Assembly (NCBI RefSeq): GCF_016132545.1
Contig: NZ_CP066167.1
Coordinates: 1,267,001-1,331,000 of the forward strand
Length of the DNA: 64,000 nucleotides
Source: Spongiibacter nanhainus
GTDB lineage: Bacteria > Pseudomonadota > Gammaproteobacteria > Pseudomonadales > Spongiibacteraceae
Direction: 5' to 3'
Shown here: in pieces, positions 45,858 through 54,142 of the stretch
Position numbering within the stretch: the first letter of the stretch is position 1
How the letters are laid out: each line of letters begins with the position of its first letter
Made by a program: the position numbers and the translations under genes
Notes under the pieces: model-generated
What the model saw: the letters and a program-made list of their open reading frames with translations, nothing else
Told to the model about the DNA's origin: nothing
The model's database searches: none

Positions 45858-46445
45858 TCATGATTCCATCGGGCGCCGGTAGGCGTATTGTCGGCACTGA
45901 GCCTGCCAGGCCAGCGCGTCGCAGCGGTCTTCGGGGGTCAGCATATCTGGCACGATAGGCTGTTGTTGCCGCCAGCGCTGCTGAGTGCTTGTCTGGGTTT
46001 CCAATTCACCGCTGTGGAGTATATGCGTCAGCGGCATGCCCAGCGCGTGCTGCCAGTAGTGGCCGATCAATAAACTACGGTGGCAAACCGCCGGATCTTT
46101 CTCTGCGCAGAGCAGAGCAATAGTCAGCCCTTTGTCGATGCCTCGCTGCAGGCGCTCAATGCCCTGCTGAAATAGCGGCGCCTGTTGCAGCCGATCAAAC
46201 TGCACTTGATTGCTATGGTCATAGTGGCTGGGGTCCTTGGAACGGGGACCGAGTTCGTCTCCCAGGTAGACGTAGTGGATGCCTCGGGCGCGCAAAGCCG
46301 CTGCCAGTGCTTCCCGGTGATAGTCGTGAAACACCTTGCTGTAAGGCACCGAGCGCACGTCGGCAATGGCATTAATATTGTGCCGGTCCAGTTGCGCGAG
46401 AAAATCCTCGATTGCCTTGGTGGCGTAGCCGATGGAATACAGCAC
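45858..46445 (-). CDS. DUF488 family protein
   Basis: 195-aa protein with the DUF488 core: MLYSIGYATKAIEDFLAQL, IADVRSVPYSKVFHDYHRE (residues ~30-48), VYLGDELGPR and ALLCAEKDPAVCHRSLLIGHYW near 110-131, with two cysteines and a His that look like an active or metal site. It lies 3 bp after the trpG-like gene on the same strand, as a tail gene of the trpR-trpE operon. Function is unknown. Confidence 0.85.
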   Translation of the reverse strand: MLYSIGYATKAIEDFLAQLDRHNINAIADVRSVPYSKVFHDYHREALAAALRARGIHYVYLGDELGPRSKDPSHYDHSNQVQFDRLQQAPLFQQGIERLQRGIDKGLTIALLCAEKDPAVCHRSLLIGHYWQHALGMPLTHILHSGELETQTSTQQRWRQQQPIVPDMLTPEDRCDALAWQAQCRQYAYRRPMES

Positions 46446-46448
46446 AGC

Positions 46449-47111
46449 TTAGGCGGCGAACAGGAAGTTCTTGATCAACTCCTTGCCGCCTTCAGTGGCA
46501 AAGGATTCGGGATGAAACTGAATGCCGTAAATCGGGTAGTCCCGGTGTTGCACCCCCATGATCTCGAAGTCGCCACCCTGTCGTACCCGTGTCAGATCGT
46601 CAAAATCCGCCGCGCCTAACTCGCCCACTGCCGCGGTTACGCGCAATACCGCGGGGAAGGTTTCAGCCTCGGCGATTAGCGAGTGATAGCGCATCACCTC
46701 CAGTTGATTGGGGACGTCCTTAAACATACCGCGATTGTCGTGGCTGATGGGGCTAATTTTACCGTGCATGGGCAGGGGCGCTTTCACCACCGCGCCGCCA
46801 AACACGTGGACAATGCCCTGCATGCCCAGGCACACCCCCAGCATGGGTATGGATTTGCCCAGCTCGGCAATCACCTGGGCACAGACGCCAAAGTAGGCCT
46901 CGTCATCCGGCGAGCCGGGGCCGGGGGAGACGATAATGCGGTCGGGGGACATGGCCTGTATTTGTTCCAGACTGATCTGGTCATTGCGCTTCACGGTAAT
47001 GGTGAAGTGCTCTATCGCACCGCGGTTTTGCTCCGAGGTGAGGATTTCACCGATGTACTGGTAGAGGTTGTAGGTAAAGGAGTCGTAGTTGTCGATGATT
47101 AGCACCTTCAT
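46449..47111 (-). CDS. trpG2: anthranilate synthase/aminodeoxychorismate synthase glutamine amidotransferase (second TrpG)
   Basis: 220-aa class I glutamine amidotransferase. [20 protein letters not shown] opens it. The nucleophile is GVCLGMQGIVHVFGG (residues ~97-111) and the His/Glu pair is in QFHPES near 201-206. It is longer than the TrpG at 48958 and has a different insert (LTRVRQGGDF). Its ATG overlaps the trpE stop, so it is probably the dedicated glutaminase of that TrpE. The trpG2 symbol is only a label; pabA-type use is possible. Confidence 0.88.
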   Translation of the reverse strand: MKVLIIDNYDSFTYNLYQYIGEILTSEQNRGAIEHFTITVKRNDQISLEQIQAMSPDRIIVSPGPGSPDDEAYFGVCAQVIAELGKSIPMLGVCLGMQGIVHVFGGAVVKAPLPMHGKISPISHDNRGMFKDVPNQLEVMRYHSLIAEAETFPAVLRVTAAVGELGAADFDDLTRVRQGGDFEIMGVQHRDYPIYGIQFHPESFATEGGKELIKNFLFAA

Positions 47112-48511
47112 TGCGACGCTCCGCCAGTGTTATCCATAAACTGATCTAACACCTTTTTGGTGCCGGCAAATTTGCGCACAATTTCCTCGTATTCGTCGTC
47201 GGGGTTGGAGTCGTAGACGTTGCCGCCGCAGGTCTGCACATAGGCATCTTCACCGTTGGCAAACACCGTGCGGATGGGGATGGCAAAGGTGCAGTCACCG
47301 TTAAAGGAGAAATGCCCCACCGCGCCACCGTAGGGCCCGCGGCCGTCGTTTTCCAGGTCATTAATGATCTTCATGGCCTCGATCTTGGGCGCCCCGGTCA
47401 GGGTGCCGGCGGGAAAGTTACTGGCCAGCGCCGAGAACATATCCTCACCCTCGGCGATAATGCCGACGATCTCGCTGGAAATATGCTGAACGTGACTAAA
47501 GCGTTTGATGTCCATCAGGCTGCGGACTTTGACGGTGCCAAACTGCGCCACCCGACCGATGTCGTTGCGGTGCAGATCGACAATCATATTGTGTTCGGCA
47601 ATTTCCTTGGGATCGTTGAGCAGGGTGCGGGCCAGCGCGGTATCTTCTTTCTCATCGGCGCCTCGCTTGGTGGTGCCGGCCAAGGGGAAGGTTTCCATCT
47701 CGCCCTGGCGCAAACGGAACAGCAGCTCGGGGCTGGCGCCGATCAGTTTTTGCTGGTCAAATTTCACGTAGTACATCTGCGGCGAGGGGTTGATGCTCCG
47801 CATCTGTTCATAGATATTGATGGCGTCGCCTTCCAGTTTAAAGCGCTTTTTGAAGCCCACCTCGGTCTGAAAAATCTTGCCCTCGATAATGTCCTGCTTA
47901 ACCTTGAGTACCGCGTCCCGGTGCTCCTCCCGGCTCATAGTTTCGCCGGTAGCGGTGACCCGCAGCGGGCCGTTCTCTACCTCTGGCGCGGCCAGCAGCG
48001 CTTCGATCTCGGCCAGGCGACTGTCGCTGTAGTAGAAGTAGATGAGCTCGCCGGTCATTTTGTCGAGGATCAGGCCGTCCTTGAACAGGCCAAAGCGAAA
48101 GGCATCGAACATCTCGCTAGCCTGGATGCTTAGGCTGGGCTCAAAATAGTTCATCGCATCGTAGCCCAAGTAGCCGGTCAGGCCACCGGCGTACTTCCGC
48201 GAAATAATATTCTGCGGCACGATCTCTCGCAGCAGCTCGTAGGGGTTGTCGCAGGGGTAATCCTGGCGGCTGCCGTCGCGCTCTTCGATGGTCAGCGTGC
48301 TGCCATTGGCGTAGAGCAGCTGTTCCGGGTCAAAGCCGATAATGGAGTGGCGAGCGATATGGCTGTCTTCCCCCAGAGACTCCAGATAGAAACAGTTGTC
48401 GTAGCGGCGCTCGATTTTTTTGAACAGACTGAAAAAATCGCAATCGGCAGTGATGGTCATGTAATGCGGCTTGCGGGGCAGGCTAAGACGCTCGGGTTTG
48501 GCTGTGGGCAT
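47108..48511 (-). CDS. trpE: anthranilate synthase component I
   Basis: 467-aa chorismate-binding enzyme. The N-terminal regulatory part contains YLESLG (residues ~42-47), equivalent to the LLES tryptophan-binding motif. The catalytic domain has FPLAGTTKRG near 270-279, AEHNMIVDLHRNDIGRV near 304-320 and FPAGTLTGAPK near 365-375. The AEH before MIVDL favours TrpE over PabB. It lies 10 bp after trpR and is followed by its own amidotransferase. It diverges in style from the pseudomonad TrpE expected beside gph. Confidence 0.9.
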   Translation of the reverse strand: MPTAKPERLSLPRKPHYMTITADCDFFSLFKKIERRYDNCFYLESLGEDSHIARHSIIGFDPEQLLYANGSTLTIEERDGSRQDYPCDNPYELLREIVPQNIISRKYAGGLTGYLGYDAMNYFEPSLSIQASEMFDAFRFGLFKDGLILDKMTGELIYFYYSDSRLAEIEALLAAPEVENGPLRVTATGETMSREEHRDAVLKVKQDIIEGKIFQTEVGFKKRFKLEGDAINIYEQMRSINPSPQMYYVKFDQQKLIGASPELLFRLRQGEMETFPLAGTTKRGADEKEDTALARTLLNDPKEIAEHNMIVDLHRNDIGRVAQFGTVKVRSLMDIKRFSHVQHISSEIVGIIAEGEDMFSALASNFPAGTLTGAPKIEAMKIINDLENDGRGPYGGAVGHFSFNGDCTFAIPIRTVFANGEDAYVQTCGGNVYDSNPDDEYEEIVRKFAGTKKVLDQFMDNTGGASQ

Positions 48512-48521
48512 AACAAGCTAC

Positions 48522-48806
48522 TTATTGTGAAGACTGTCGTTTGAGGGCTCGGGAACCGCGGGTGACCGTGGCTATACCGACGCCCAGTTGGTCGGCTATT
48601 TGTCGCTGGGGCAGGCCGGCTTCCAGCAGTTTGAAAATTTGCAGACGTTTGCTGATCTCGCTGATCTCCGAGGGCGTCAGCAAATCACTGAGCAAAGCAT
48701 CCAACTGTTGGCTGTTTTTGGCGCGCAACAAATGCGCCAGTAACTCCTGGCGATAATGGGCTTCGTCGCTTTGACGTGTAGAGCTGTTGTCATCGGGCGT
48801 TTTCAT
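48522..48806 (-). CDS. trpR: Trp operon repressor
   Basis: 94-aa Trp repressor. The core LLTPSEISEISKRLQIFKLL (residues ~42-61) and the HTH QRQIADQLGVGIATVTRGSRAL (~67-88) match TrpR closely. It leads a trpR-trpE-trpG operon, unlike E. coli, where trpR is solitary. A perfect 12-bp CTAG-centred palindrome lies 38 bp upstream of its start, so autoregulation is likely. Confidence 0.95.
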   Translation of the reverse strand: MKTPDDNSSTRQSDEAHYRQELLAHLLRAKNSQQLDALLSDLLTPSEISEISKRLQIFKLLEAGLPQRQIADQLGVGIATVTRGSRALKRQSSQ

Positions 48807-48843
48807 TAGCGACGGTCATTGGATTGGTTGCGCAATGTATTCA

Positions 48844-48855
48844 TGTACTAGTACA
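48844..48855. promoter_or_regulatory. TrpR operator between divergent trp operons
   Basis: TGTACTAGTACA is a perfect palindrome centred on CTAG, the core of the E. coli trp operator (GTACTAGT half-sites). On the plus strand it overlaps a possible -10 TACACT (48852-48857) 18 bp after TTGCGC. On the minus strand it lies at the -10 of a TTGACC-started promoter. One bound TrpR dimer could block both trpR-trpE-trpG and trpG-trpD-trpC. Confidence 0.75.
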
Positions 48856-48957
48856 CTATCACAAAATGCATAAAGGTCAACATGAACACTGACGGTAATT
48901 TTATTGGCGGTATCGGCCTGATGGCTTGGCCTTGGCAATGGGGGTGAGAGAATTGTC

Positions 48958-49539
48958 ATGCTGTTGATGATCGATAACTACGATTCCTTTACCTACAACG
49001 TGGTGCGTTACCTGGCGGAACTGGGCGCCGAGGTTGAGGTAGTGCACAATGACGCCCTCACGGTGGCCCAGATGCGTGAACTGGCGCCCAGCCACCTGGT
49101 GATATCGCCCGGGCCTTGCACGCCCAATGAGGCCGGTAACTCGGTGGCGGCAATTCGCGAGTTCGCGGGTAGGATACCCATATTGGGTGTGTGCCTCGGT
49201 CATCAGTGTATCGCCCAGGTTTTTGGTGGCAAGGTGGTTCGGGCGCGTCGGGTTATGCACGGTAAGACCTCCACTATTCACCACCTGGGTGGGGGAGTGT
49301 TTAACGGGCTGCCGCAGCCCTTCGCTGCCACCCGTTATCATTCGCTAGTGGCGGAGTGGGAGAGTTTGCCGGATTGCCTGGAGGCAACCGCCTGGACAGT
49401 GGACCAACACGGTAAGCCCGACGAAATCATGGGCCTGCGACATCGCCAATTCGATGTGGAAGGCGTGCAGTTCCATCCCGAGTCAGTGCTGTCCGAACAA
49501 GGGCACGCGCTGCTAAAGAATTTTCTGGAGCGCAAGTAA
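48958..49539 (+). CDS. trpG: anthranilate synthase component II (glutamine amidotransferase)
   Basis: 193-aa class I amidotransferase, the size and sequence style of pseudomonad TrpG/Pab[20 protein letters not shown] begins it. [15 protein letters not shown] (residues ~77-91) carries the catalytic cysteine and [13 protein letters not shown] near 170-182 the His/Glu. It overlaps trpD (TAATG). It may serve both TrpE and PabB, as TrpG does in several bacteria. Confidence 0.95.
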   Translation: MLLMIDNYDSFTYNVVRYLAELGAEVEVVHNDALTVAQMRELAPSHLVISPGPCTPNEAGNSVAAIREFAGRIPILGVCLGHQCIAQVFGGKVVRARRVMHGKTSTIHHLGGGVFNGLPQPFAATRYHSLVAEWESLPDCLEATAWTVDQHGKPDEIMGLRHRQFDVEGVQFHPESVLSEQGHALLKNFLERK

Positions 49540-50579
49540 TGAGCGAAATAACCATCCAGCAGGCGCTGGGCAAAGTGATTCAGCAGCTGGACCTGAGCAC
49601 CGAGGAAATGGCGTCGGTGATGCGAGCTATCATGACGGGGCAGTGCAGCGATGCCCAGATCGGCGGCTTTCTAGTGGCACTGCGAATGAAAAGCGAAAGC
49701 CTCGACGAGATTGAGGGCGCGGCCCGGGTGATGCGGGAGCTGGCCACGCCAGTAGATATTGCCGGCGTCGCTAACGCGGTGGATATCGTCGGCACCGGCG
49801 GTGATGGCGCTAATCTGTTCAATGTGTCCTCGGCGGCCAGTTTTGTGGTGGCGGCGGCGGGCGGCCACGTCGCCAAGCACGGCAACCGTTCGGTGTCCTC
49901 CAAGAGCGGCAGTGCTGACTTGCTGGAAGCGGCGGGGATTAAGCTGGATCTGACGTCGGAGCAGGTGGCGCGTTGCATCCGCGAAGTGGGTCTCGGTTTT
50001 ATGTTTGCCGTCAATCACCACAGTGCCATGAAGCATGCCATTGGCCCCCGCAAAGAGCTGGCGCAGCGCACCATTTTCAATATTCTCGGCCCGCTAACCA
50101 ATCCCGCTGGCGTTGAGAACCTGTTGCTGGGGGTGTTTAACGGCGAGCTGTGCCGGCCTTTGGCAGAAGTGCTCAAACGGCTCGGTGCTCGGCACGTGAT
50201 GGTGGTCCACTCCAGTGACGGTCTCGACGAGATCAGCCTGGCGGCGCCCACCCAGGTTGCCGAGTTGCTAAATGGTGAAATTCGCGAGTACACCCTTCGC
50301 CCAGAGGACGTCGGCTTAAAGAGTCAGACCTTGATCGGGCTGGACGTCAGCGACAGTGTGGCTTCTTTGGCTTTGATCCGCGATGCCTTCGGTGACCGCG
50401 CCACCGAGGCCGCTGCTAAAGCCGCCGATATGATTGCCCTCAATGCCGGCGCCGCGCTCTACGTCGCGGGTGTTACTAGTGATTTAAAAGCCGGCGTGGC
50501 ACTGGCAGAAGACGCCATCCACGGCGGCCGTGCCCGAGAGAAAATGACCGAGCTGGCAGCCTTTAGCCAAGGGCTGTGA
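49539..50579 (+). CDS. trpD: anthranilate phosphoribosyltransferase
   Basis: 346-aa enzyme joining anthranilate to PRPP. The PRPP loop [14 protein letters not shown] is near residues 86-99 and [19 protein letters not shown] near 113-131. It is coupled to trpG by a 1-bp overlap and followed by trpC after a 53-bp gap. Confidence 0.98.
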   Translation: MSEITIQQALGKVIQQLDLSTEEMASVMRAIMTGQCSDAQIGGFLVALRMKSESLDEIEGAARVMRELATPVDIAGVANAVDIVGTGGDGANLFNVSSAASFVVAAAGGHVAKHGNRSVSSKSGSADLLEAAGIKLDLTSEQVARCIREVGLGFMFAVNHHSAMKHAIGPRKELAQRTIFNILGPLTNPAGVENLLLGVFNGELCRPLAEVLKRLGARHVMVVHSSDGLDEISLAAPTQVAELLNGEIREYTLRPEDVGLKSQTLIGLDVSDSVASLALIRDAFGDRATEAAAKAADMIALNAGAALYVAGVTSDLKAGVALAEDAIHGGRAREKMTELAAFSQGL

Positions 50580-50632
50580 AGCGGTTTTAACTCAATCCAA
50601 ATGACCCTTATTTCGACAAGGTAACTACTGAG

Positions 50633-51427
50633 ATGTCCTTACCCACGGTGTTAACCCGCATCATAGATCGCAAGCACGAGGAGGTGGCCGAGCGTTCAGC
50701 CGCACAGCCCTTGGCGGTGCTTAAGCATCAGGCGGCCGAGGCGGATGCACCGCGGGGTTTTGTCGATGCGATGGCGGCCAAATTGGCGGCGGGGCAATCC
50801 GCAGTGATCGCCGAAATCAAAAAGGCCTCACCCTCCAAGGGCGTGATACGGGAAGACTTTCACCCTGCAGAGATTGCGCGAAGCTACCAGCGCGGTGGTG
50901 CGGCCTGCTTGTCGGTGCTGACCGATGCCGATTTCTTTCAGGGCAGTGAGGCCTATTTGCAAGCGGCCCGGGCGGCTTGCTCACTGCCGGTGATCCGCAA
51001 GGATTTTATTGTCGATCCCTATCAGGTGTGGGAGGCCAGGGCCATTGGTGCGGACTGCATTTTATTGATTGCTGCGGCACTGGACGATGGCGCGATGAGT
51101 GAGCTTAATGCACTGGCCCAGGAGTTGGGCATGGATGTATTGATTGAAGTTCACAATGCGGAGGAGTTGGCGCGGACACTGCCTTTGGGCAACCGGCTGA
51201 TAGGTATTAATAATCGCAACCTGCATAACTTTGAAACCAGCCTGGAGACCACCTACTCGCTGCTGGATCAGATTGGCCCGGAGCATATTGTGGTCACCGA
51301 AAGCGGCATCCACAGTGCCGAGGACGTCGCTGCAATGCGCCAGCACAGGGTCAACGCATTCTTGGTGGGGGAGGCCTTTATGCGGGCCGACGACCCCGGC
51401 CAGAAATTAGCCGAGTTATTCGCGTAG
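50633..51427 (+). CDS. trpC: indole-3-glycerol phosphate synthase
   Basis: 264-aa TIM-barrel enzyme of tryptophan synthesis, not fused to Trp[17 protein letters not shown] (residues ~62-77), [18 protein letters not shown] near 120-137, [14 protein letters not shown] near 192-205 and VTESGI near 222 are the active-site strands. The TAG stop is part of the GTAGGGCGGAC edge of a REP-like repeat. Confidence 0.97.
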   Translation: MSLPTVLTRIIDRKHEEVAERSAAQPLAVLKHQAAEADAPRGFVDAMAAKLAAGQSAVIAEIKKASPSKGVIREDFHPAEIARSYQRGGAACLSVLTDADFFQGSEAYLQAARAACSLPVIRKDFIVDPYQVWEARAIGADCILLIAAALDDGAMSELNALAQELGMDVLIEVHNAEELARTLPLGNRLIGINNRNLHNFETSLETTYSLLDQIGPEHIVVTESGIHSAEDVAAMRQHRVNAFLVGEAFMRADDPGQKLAELFA

Positions 51428-51590
51428 GGCGGACACCGCTTGTTGTGCCCGCCGCGTCCATCGCGACGCCGTCACCGCCGGTAGATTCGATCCGGTGGAC
51501 ATCGCTTTTTGTGTCCGCCGCGTCCATCACGACGCCGCCACCACCGGCAGGTTCGATCCGGTGGACATAAAAATCGATGTCCACCCTAGC
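51425..51590. repeat. REP-like repeats between trpC and crp, 66-bp period
   Basis: Begins with TAGGGCGGACACCGC at the trpC stop. A 66-bp unit containing GCCGCGTCCATC and GATTCGATCCGGTGGACAT is repeated (anchors 51451 and 51517). It ends as GTCCACCCTAG, whose complement contains the crp stop. The convergent genes meet inside the repeat, where it may serve as a bidirectional transcription end. Confidence 0.8.
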
Positions 51591-52224
51591 GGGTGCCGTA
51601 CACCACCATGGTTTTACCTTTGACCTGCACCAAACCCTGTTCCTCCAAGGACTTCAGCACCCGTCCTACCATCTCCCGGGAGCAGCCCACATTGCGGCCT
51701 ATTTCCTGGCGGGTAATCTTGATTTGCATGCCATCGGGGTGGGTCATAGCGTCGGGCTGTTTGCACAGGTCGAGGAGGGTGTGGGCGACTCGACCGGCCA
51801 CGTCCAAAAACGCCAGGTCGCTGACTTTGCGGGTGGTCAGTCGCAGCCGTTTGGCCATTTGCCGGCCCATTGCCAATAGTACATCGGGGTAGCGGTGGCG
51901 CAATTCGTGAAATTTGCTGTAGCTGATTTCCGCCACTTCACACTCGCTGCGGCTCTTTACCCAGGCACTGCGGCTGGGTGGCAGGTCGTCGTCGAACACC
52001 CCCATCTCGCCAAAAAAGTCACCTTTATTGAGGTAGGCCACAATCATTTCCCGGCCGTCGTCATCTTCGATGATGACGGCGACCGAGCCGCTGATAATGT
52101 AGTAGAGAGCGTCGCTGTCGTCGCCGGCGTGGATCAGTGTGCTTTTGGCAGGGTAGCGGCGTCGGTGGCAGTGACTGAGAAAGTCATCCAGGTTGGGTAT
52201 ATCGGGTTTCGGTTGGCTATACAC
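51586..52224 (-). CDS. crp: cAMP-activated global regulator CRP (Vfr type)
   Basis: 212-aa regulator very similar to Pseudomonas Vfr. The cyclic-nucleotide-binding domain includes [22 protein letters not shown] and [13 protein letters not shown] (residues ~45-80). The C-terminal HTH is [28 protein letters not shown] near 167-194. The GTG at 52224 gives the Vfr-like N-terminus before [14 protein letters not shown]; an open frame continues upstream without homology. Its TAG stop lies in a REP-like repeat. Divergent from osmC, as vfr is in pseudomonads. Confidence 0.95.
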   Translation of the reverse strand: MYSQPKPDIPNLDDFLSHCHRRRYPAKSTLIHAGDDSDALYYIISGSVAVIIEDDDGREMIVAYLNKGDFFGEMGVFDDDLPPSRSAWVKSRSECEVAEISYSKFHELRHRYPDVLLAMGRQMAKRLRLTTRKVSDLAFLDVAGRVAHTLLDLCKQPDAMTHPDGMQIKITRQEIGRNVGCSREMVGRVLKSLEEQGLVQVKGKTMVVYGTR

Positions 52225-52480
52225 AGTTTTGTCTCTCGAGAGCGGGGTCGTTGCCGGCCCCGTGTTAATCGTGTTTGCGGCCCGCTCACCGTGCGCGTAG
52301 CGCGCCCGTGCTGGTGCGTAGTGCTTCAAGATTGCTGCGTTATTACTGGCCCACAATGTGATTACCGTATTGGGGGCTAAGTATGCCGTGGATTGGCCTC
52401 TATATCGAGTGTGGAATACCCGCATGTGGTAAGCTCCAGATGTTAAAAATTGTTGTAATACATCTAGAAAGGGTCAATCA

Positions 52481-52903
52481 ATGAAGGCAACCGTTAAGTG
52501 GGTCGACGACGCAATGTTTCTGGGGGAATCCGGCAGCGGTCACGCTGTGGTAATGGATGGCCCCCCGGATCACGGTGGCCGCAATATGGGGCCGCGTCCC
52601 ATGGAAATGCTGCTGTTGGGTATGGGCGGTTGTGCCTCATTTGACGTAATGAGTATGCTGAAAAAATCCCGCCAGCAAGTCAGTGACTGCCGCTGCGAAA
52701 TGGAAGCCGAGCGGGTCGATGCGGTGCCGGCGGTATTCGAGAAAATCCACCTGCGCTTTGTGGTGACCGGCACTAAACTGAAAGAGGCTCATGTTAAGCG
52801 GGCGGTGGAATTGTCGGCGGAAAAATACTGCTCGGCCTCTATTATGATGGAAAAGGCCGGAGTGGTGGTCAGCCACAGCTACGAGATCGTAGAGGCAGAA
52901 TAG
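52481..52903 (+). CDS. OsmC family protein (YhfA type)
   Basis: 140-aa OsmC-fold protein. GMGGCASFDVMSMLKKSRQ (residues ~46-64) holds the first conserved cysteine and YCSASIMMEKAG near 110-121 the second, the pair used by thiol peroxidases of this family. It is preceded by GAAAGGGTC. Divergent from crp. A peroxide-detoxifying role is inferred from the family. Confidence 0.9.
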   Translation: MKATVKWVDDAMFLGESGSGHAVVMDGPPDHGGRNMGPRPMEMLLLGMGGCASFDVMSMLKKSRQQVSDCRCEMEAERVDAVPAVFEKIHLRFVVTGTKLKEAHVKRAVELSAEKYCSASIMMEKAGVVVSHSYEIVEAE

Positions 52904-52996
52904 CAACGCAGCACTTACTCAGGCCGGACAGCGGTCGGGCTGGGGTTAGGTAAAAGTTGGGTCAGGCAAAAGTGAGTCACAGCTCAGGAGGTCCAT

Positions 52997-53398
52997 GTGC
53001 AACGTCCCCCCAAACACGGTGGTATGAGGCATATCGCACTGTTTGTCGAAAACTTCGACGAGACACTACGGTTTTATAACGATTGGCTGGGCATGGAGAT
53101 CGAATGGCAGCCGGACGAGGACAATATTTATCTGTGCTCGGGCGCTGACAACCTGGCCATTCACCGCTACTCGGGCCGCGAGCGGCCGACCTCGGTTCAG
53201 CGCTTGGACCATCTCGGTTTTATCTTGCGTCAGGCGGAAGATGTGGATGCCTGGTATGAGTTCCTGAAGGACAAGGGTGTCGATATCAAGGCCGAGCCCA
53301 AAACCCATCGGGACGGCGCCCGCAGCTTCTACTGCCTGGACCCCGACGGCAATTTGGTGCAGCTAATTCACCACCCGCCTATCGCTGACAAGGTCTGA
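52997..53398 (+). CDS. VOC-superfamily (glyoxalase/dioxygenase-like) protein
   Basis: 133-aa protein with paired beta-alpha-beta-beta-beta modules. MRHIALFVENFDETLRFYNDWLG-type start, DHLGFIL near residue 73 and FYCLDPDGNLVQLIHHP near 113-129 supply His and Glu candidates for a metal site. The GTG at 52997 is supported by AGGAGGT (52986-52992); an ATG 27 bp later starts at the conserved RHI. The substrate is unknown. Confidence 0.85.
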   Translation: MQRPPKHGGMRHIALFVENFDETLRFYNDWLGMEIEWQPDEDNIYLCSGADNLAIHRYSGRERPTSVQRLDHLGFILRQAEDVDAWYEFLKDKGVDIKAEPKTHRDGARSFYCLDPDGNLVQLIHHPPIADKV

Positions 53399-53424
53399 TT
53401 GCTGACCAGGCCCCAGCAGCCCAG

Positions 53425-54066
53425 CTACAGGTGGTAAGTGGTTTTTGTCATGACCTTGGACATCAAGGTCATTGCCGATTTGATCGGCGGTGAAAAACGC
53501 TGGCCGCCGGACTCAATCGCCTTGCTGGCGTGACGGGCTTCGTCTTCCAACATTTGCTCCAGTATCGCTCGGGAATCGCGGTCGTCCTCAGGTAGGGTTT
53601 GCAGATGGGCCTTGAGGTGCTCGCAAACCTGATCTTCCGTGGCGGCCACAAAACCCAGGCTAACCCGATCGCTAATCGCACCGGCCGCTGCACCGATAGC
53701 AAAGGAGCCGGCATAAAAAAGAGGGTTGAGTCGACTGGTATGGCTGCCTAGTTCCTTTAATCGGCTTTCACACCAGGCCAGGTGATCGATTTCCTCGTCG
53801 GCGGCTTCCGCCATCGCCGCTTTTACACTGCTGTTGCGGGCTGTTAAGGCCTGGCCTTGGTAGAGGGCTTGGGCACAGACTTCGCCGGTGTGGTTTATCC
53901 GCATGAGGCCTGCGGCGTGGCGGCGCTGGTCTGAATTCAGGGCCCCGGACGGGTTGTCTCCGGCGGGGCGCAGGCGACTCGCCGTGCTGCTGCCTCGGGT
54001 CAAGGTTTTAAGGCCGCGATCGGCGCCCATCAGGGCACGGTCCAGTAGTGAATATGCTCTCGCCAT
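53425..54066 (-). CDS. coq7: ubiquinone biosynthesis hydroxylase Coq7
   Basis: 213-aa di-iron ferritin-like monooxygenase hydroxylating demethoxyubiquinol. Iron-binding ExxH motifs are EEIDHLAW (residues ~90-97) and DEARHA near 190, with additional Glu in [11 protein letters not shown] near 61-71 and TEDQVCEHL near 142. A hydrophobic membrane-binding stretch, [16 protein letters not shown], lies near 116-131. Placed beside crp and osmC as in Pseudomonas. Confidence 0.96.
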   Translation of the reverse strand: MARAYSLLDRALMGADRGLKTLTRGSSTASRLRPAGDNPSGALNSDQRRHAAGLMRINHTGEVCAQALYQGQALTARNSSVKAAMAEAADEEIDHLAWCESRLKELGSHTSRLNPLFYAGSFAIGAAAGAISDRVSLGFVAATEDQVCEHLKAHLQTLPEDDRDSRAILEQMLEDEARHASKAIESGGQRFSPPIKSAMTLMSKVMTKTTYHL

Positions 54067-54142
54067 GACAAGTCTTTCTCAGTGCGTCTTACCGATAGTT
54101 TACGCGATTTTCGCGCCGCTGGAGTAGTCTGGCAGCCCCGGA

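Noticed and set aside
48807-48957. A trp leader peptide/attenuator before trpG
   Set aside because: No short frame with consecutive Trp codons followed by a terminator hairpin was found; the operator palindrome is the visible control element.
52225-52425. An N-terminal extension of CRP
   Set aside because: Vfr/CRP homology begins just before the LSHCHRRR segment, and the upstream residues look like translated promoter DNA.
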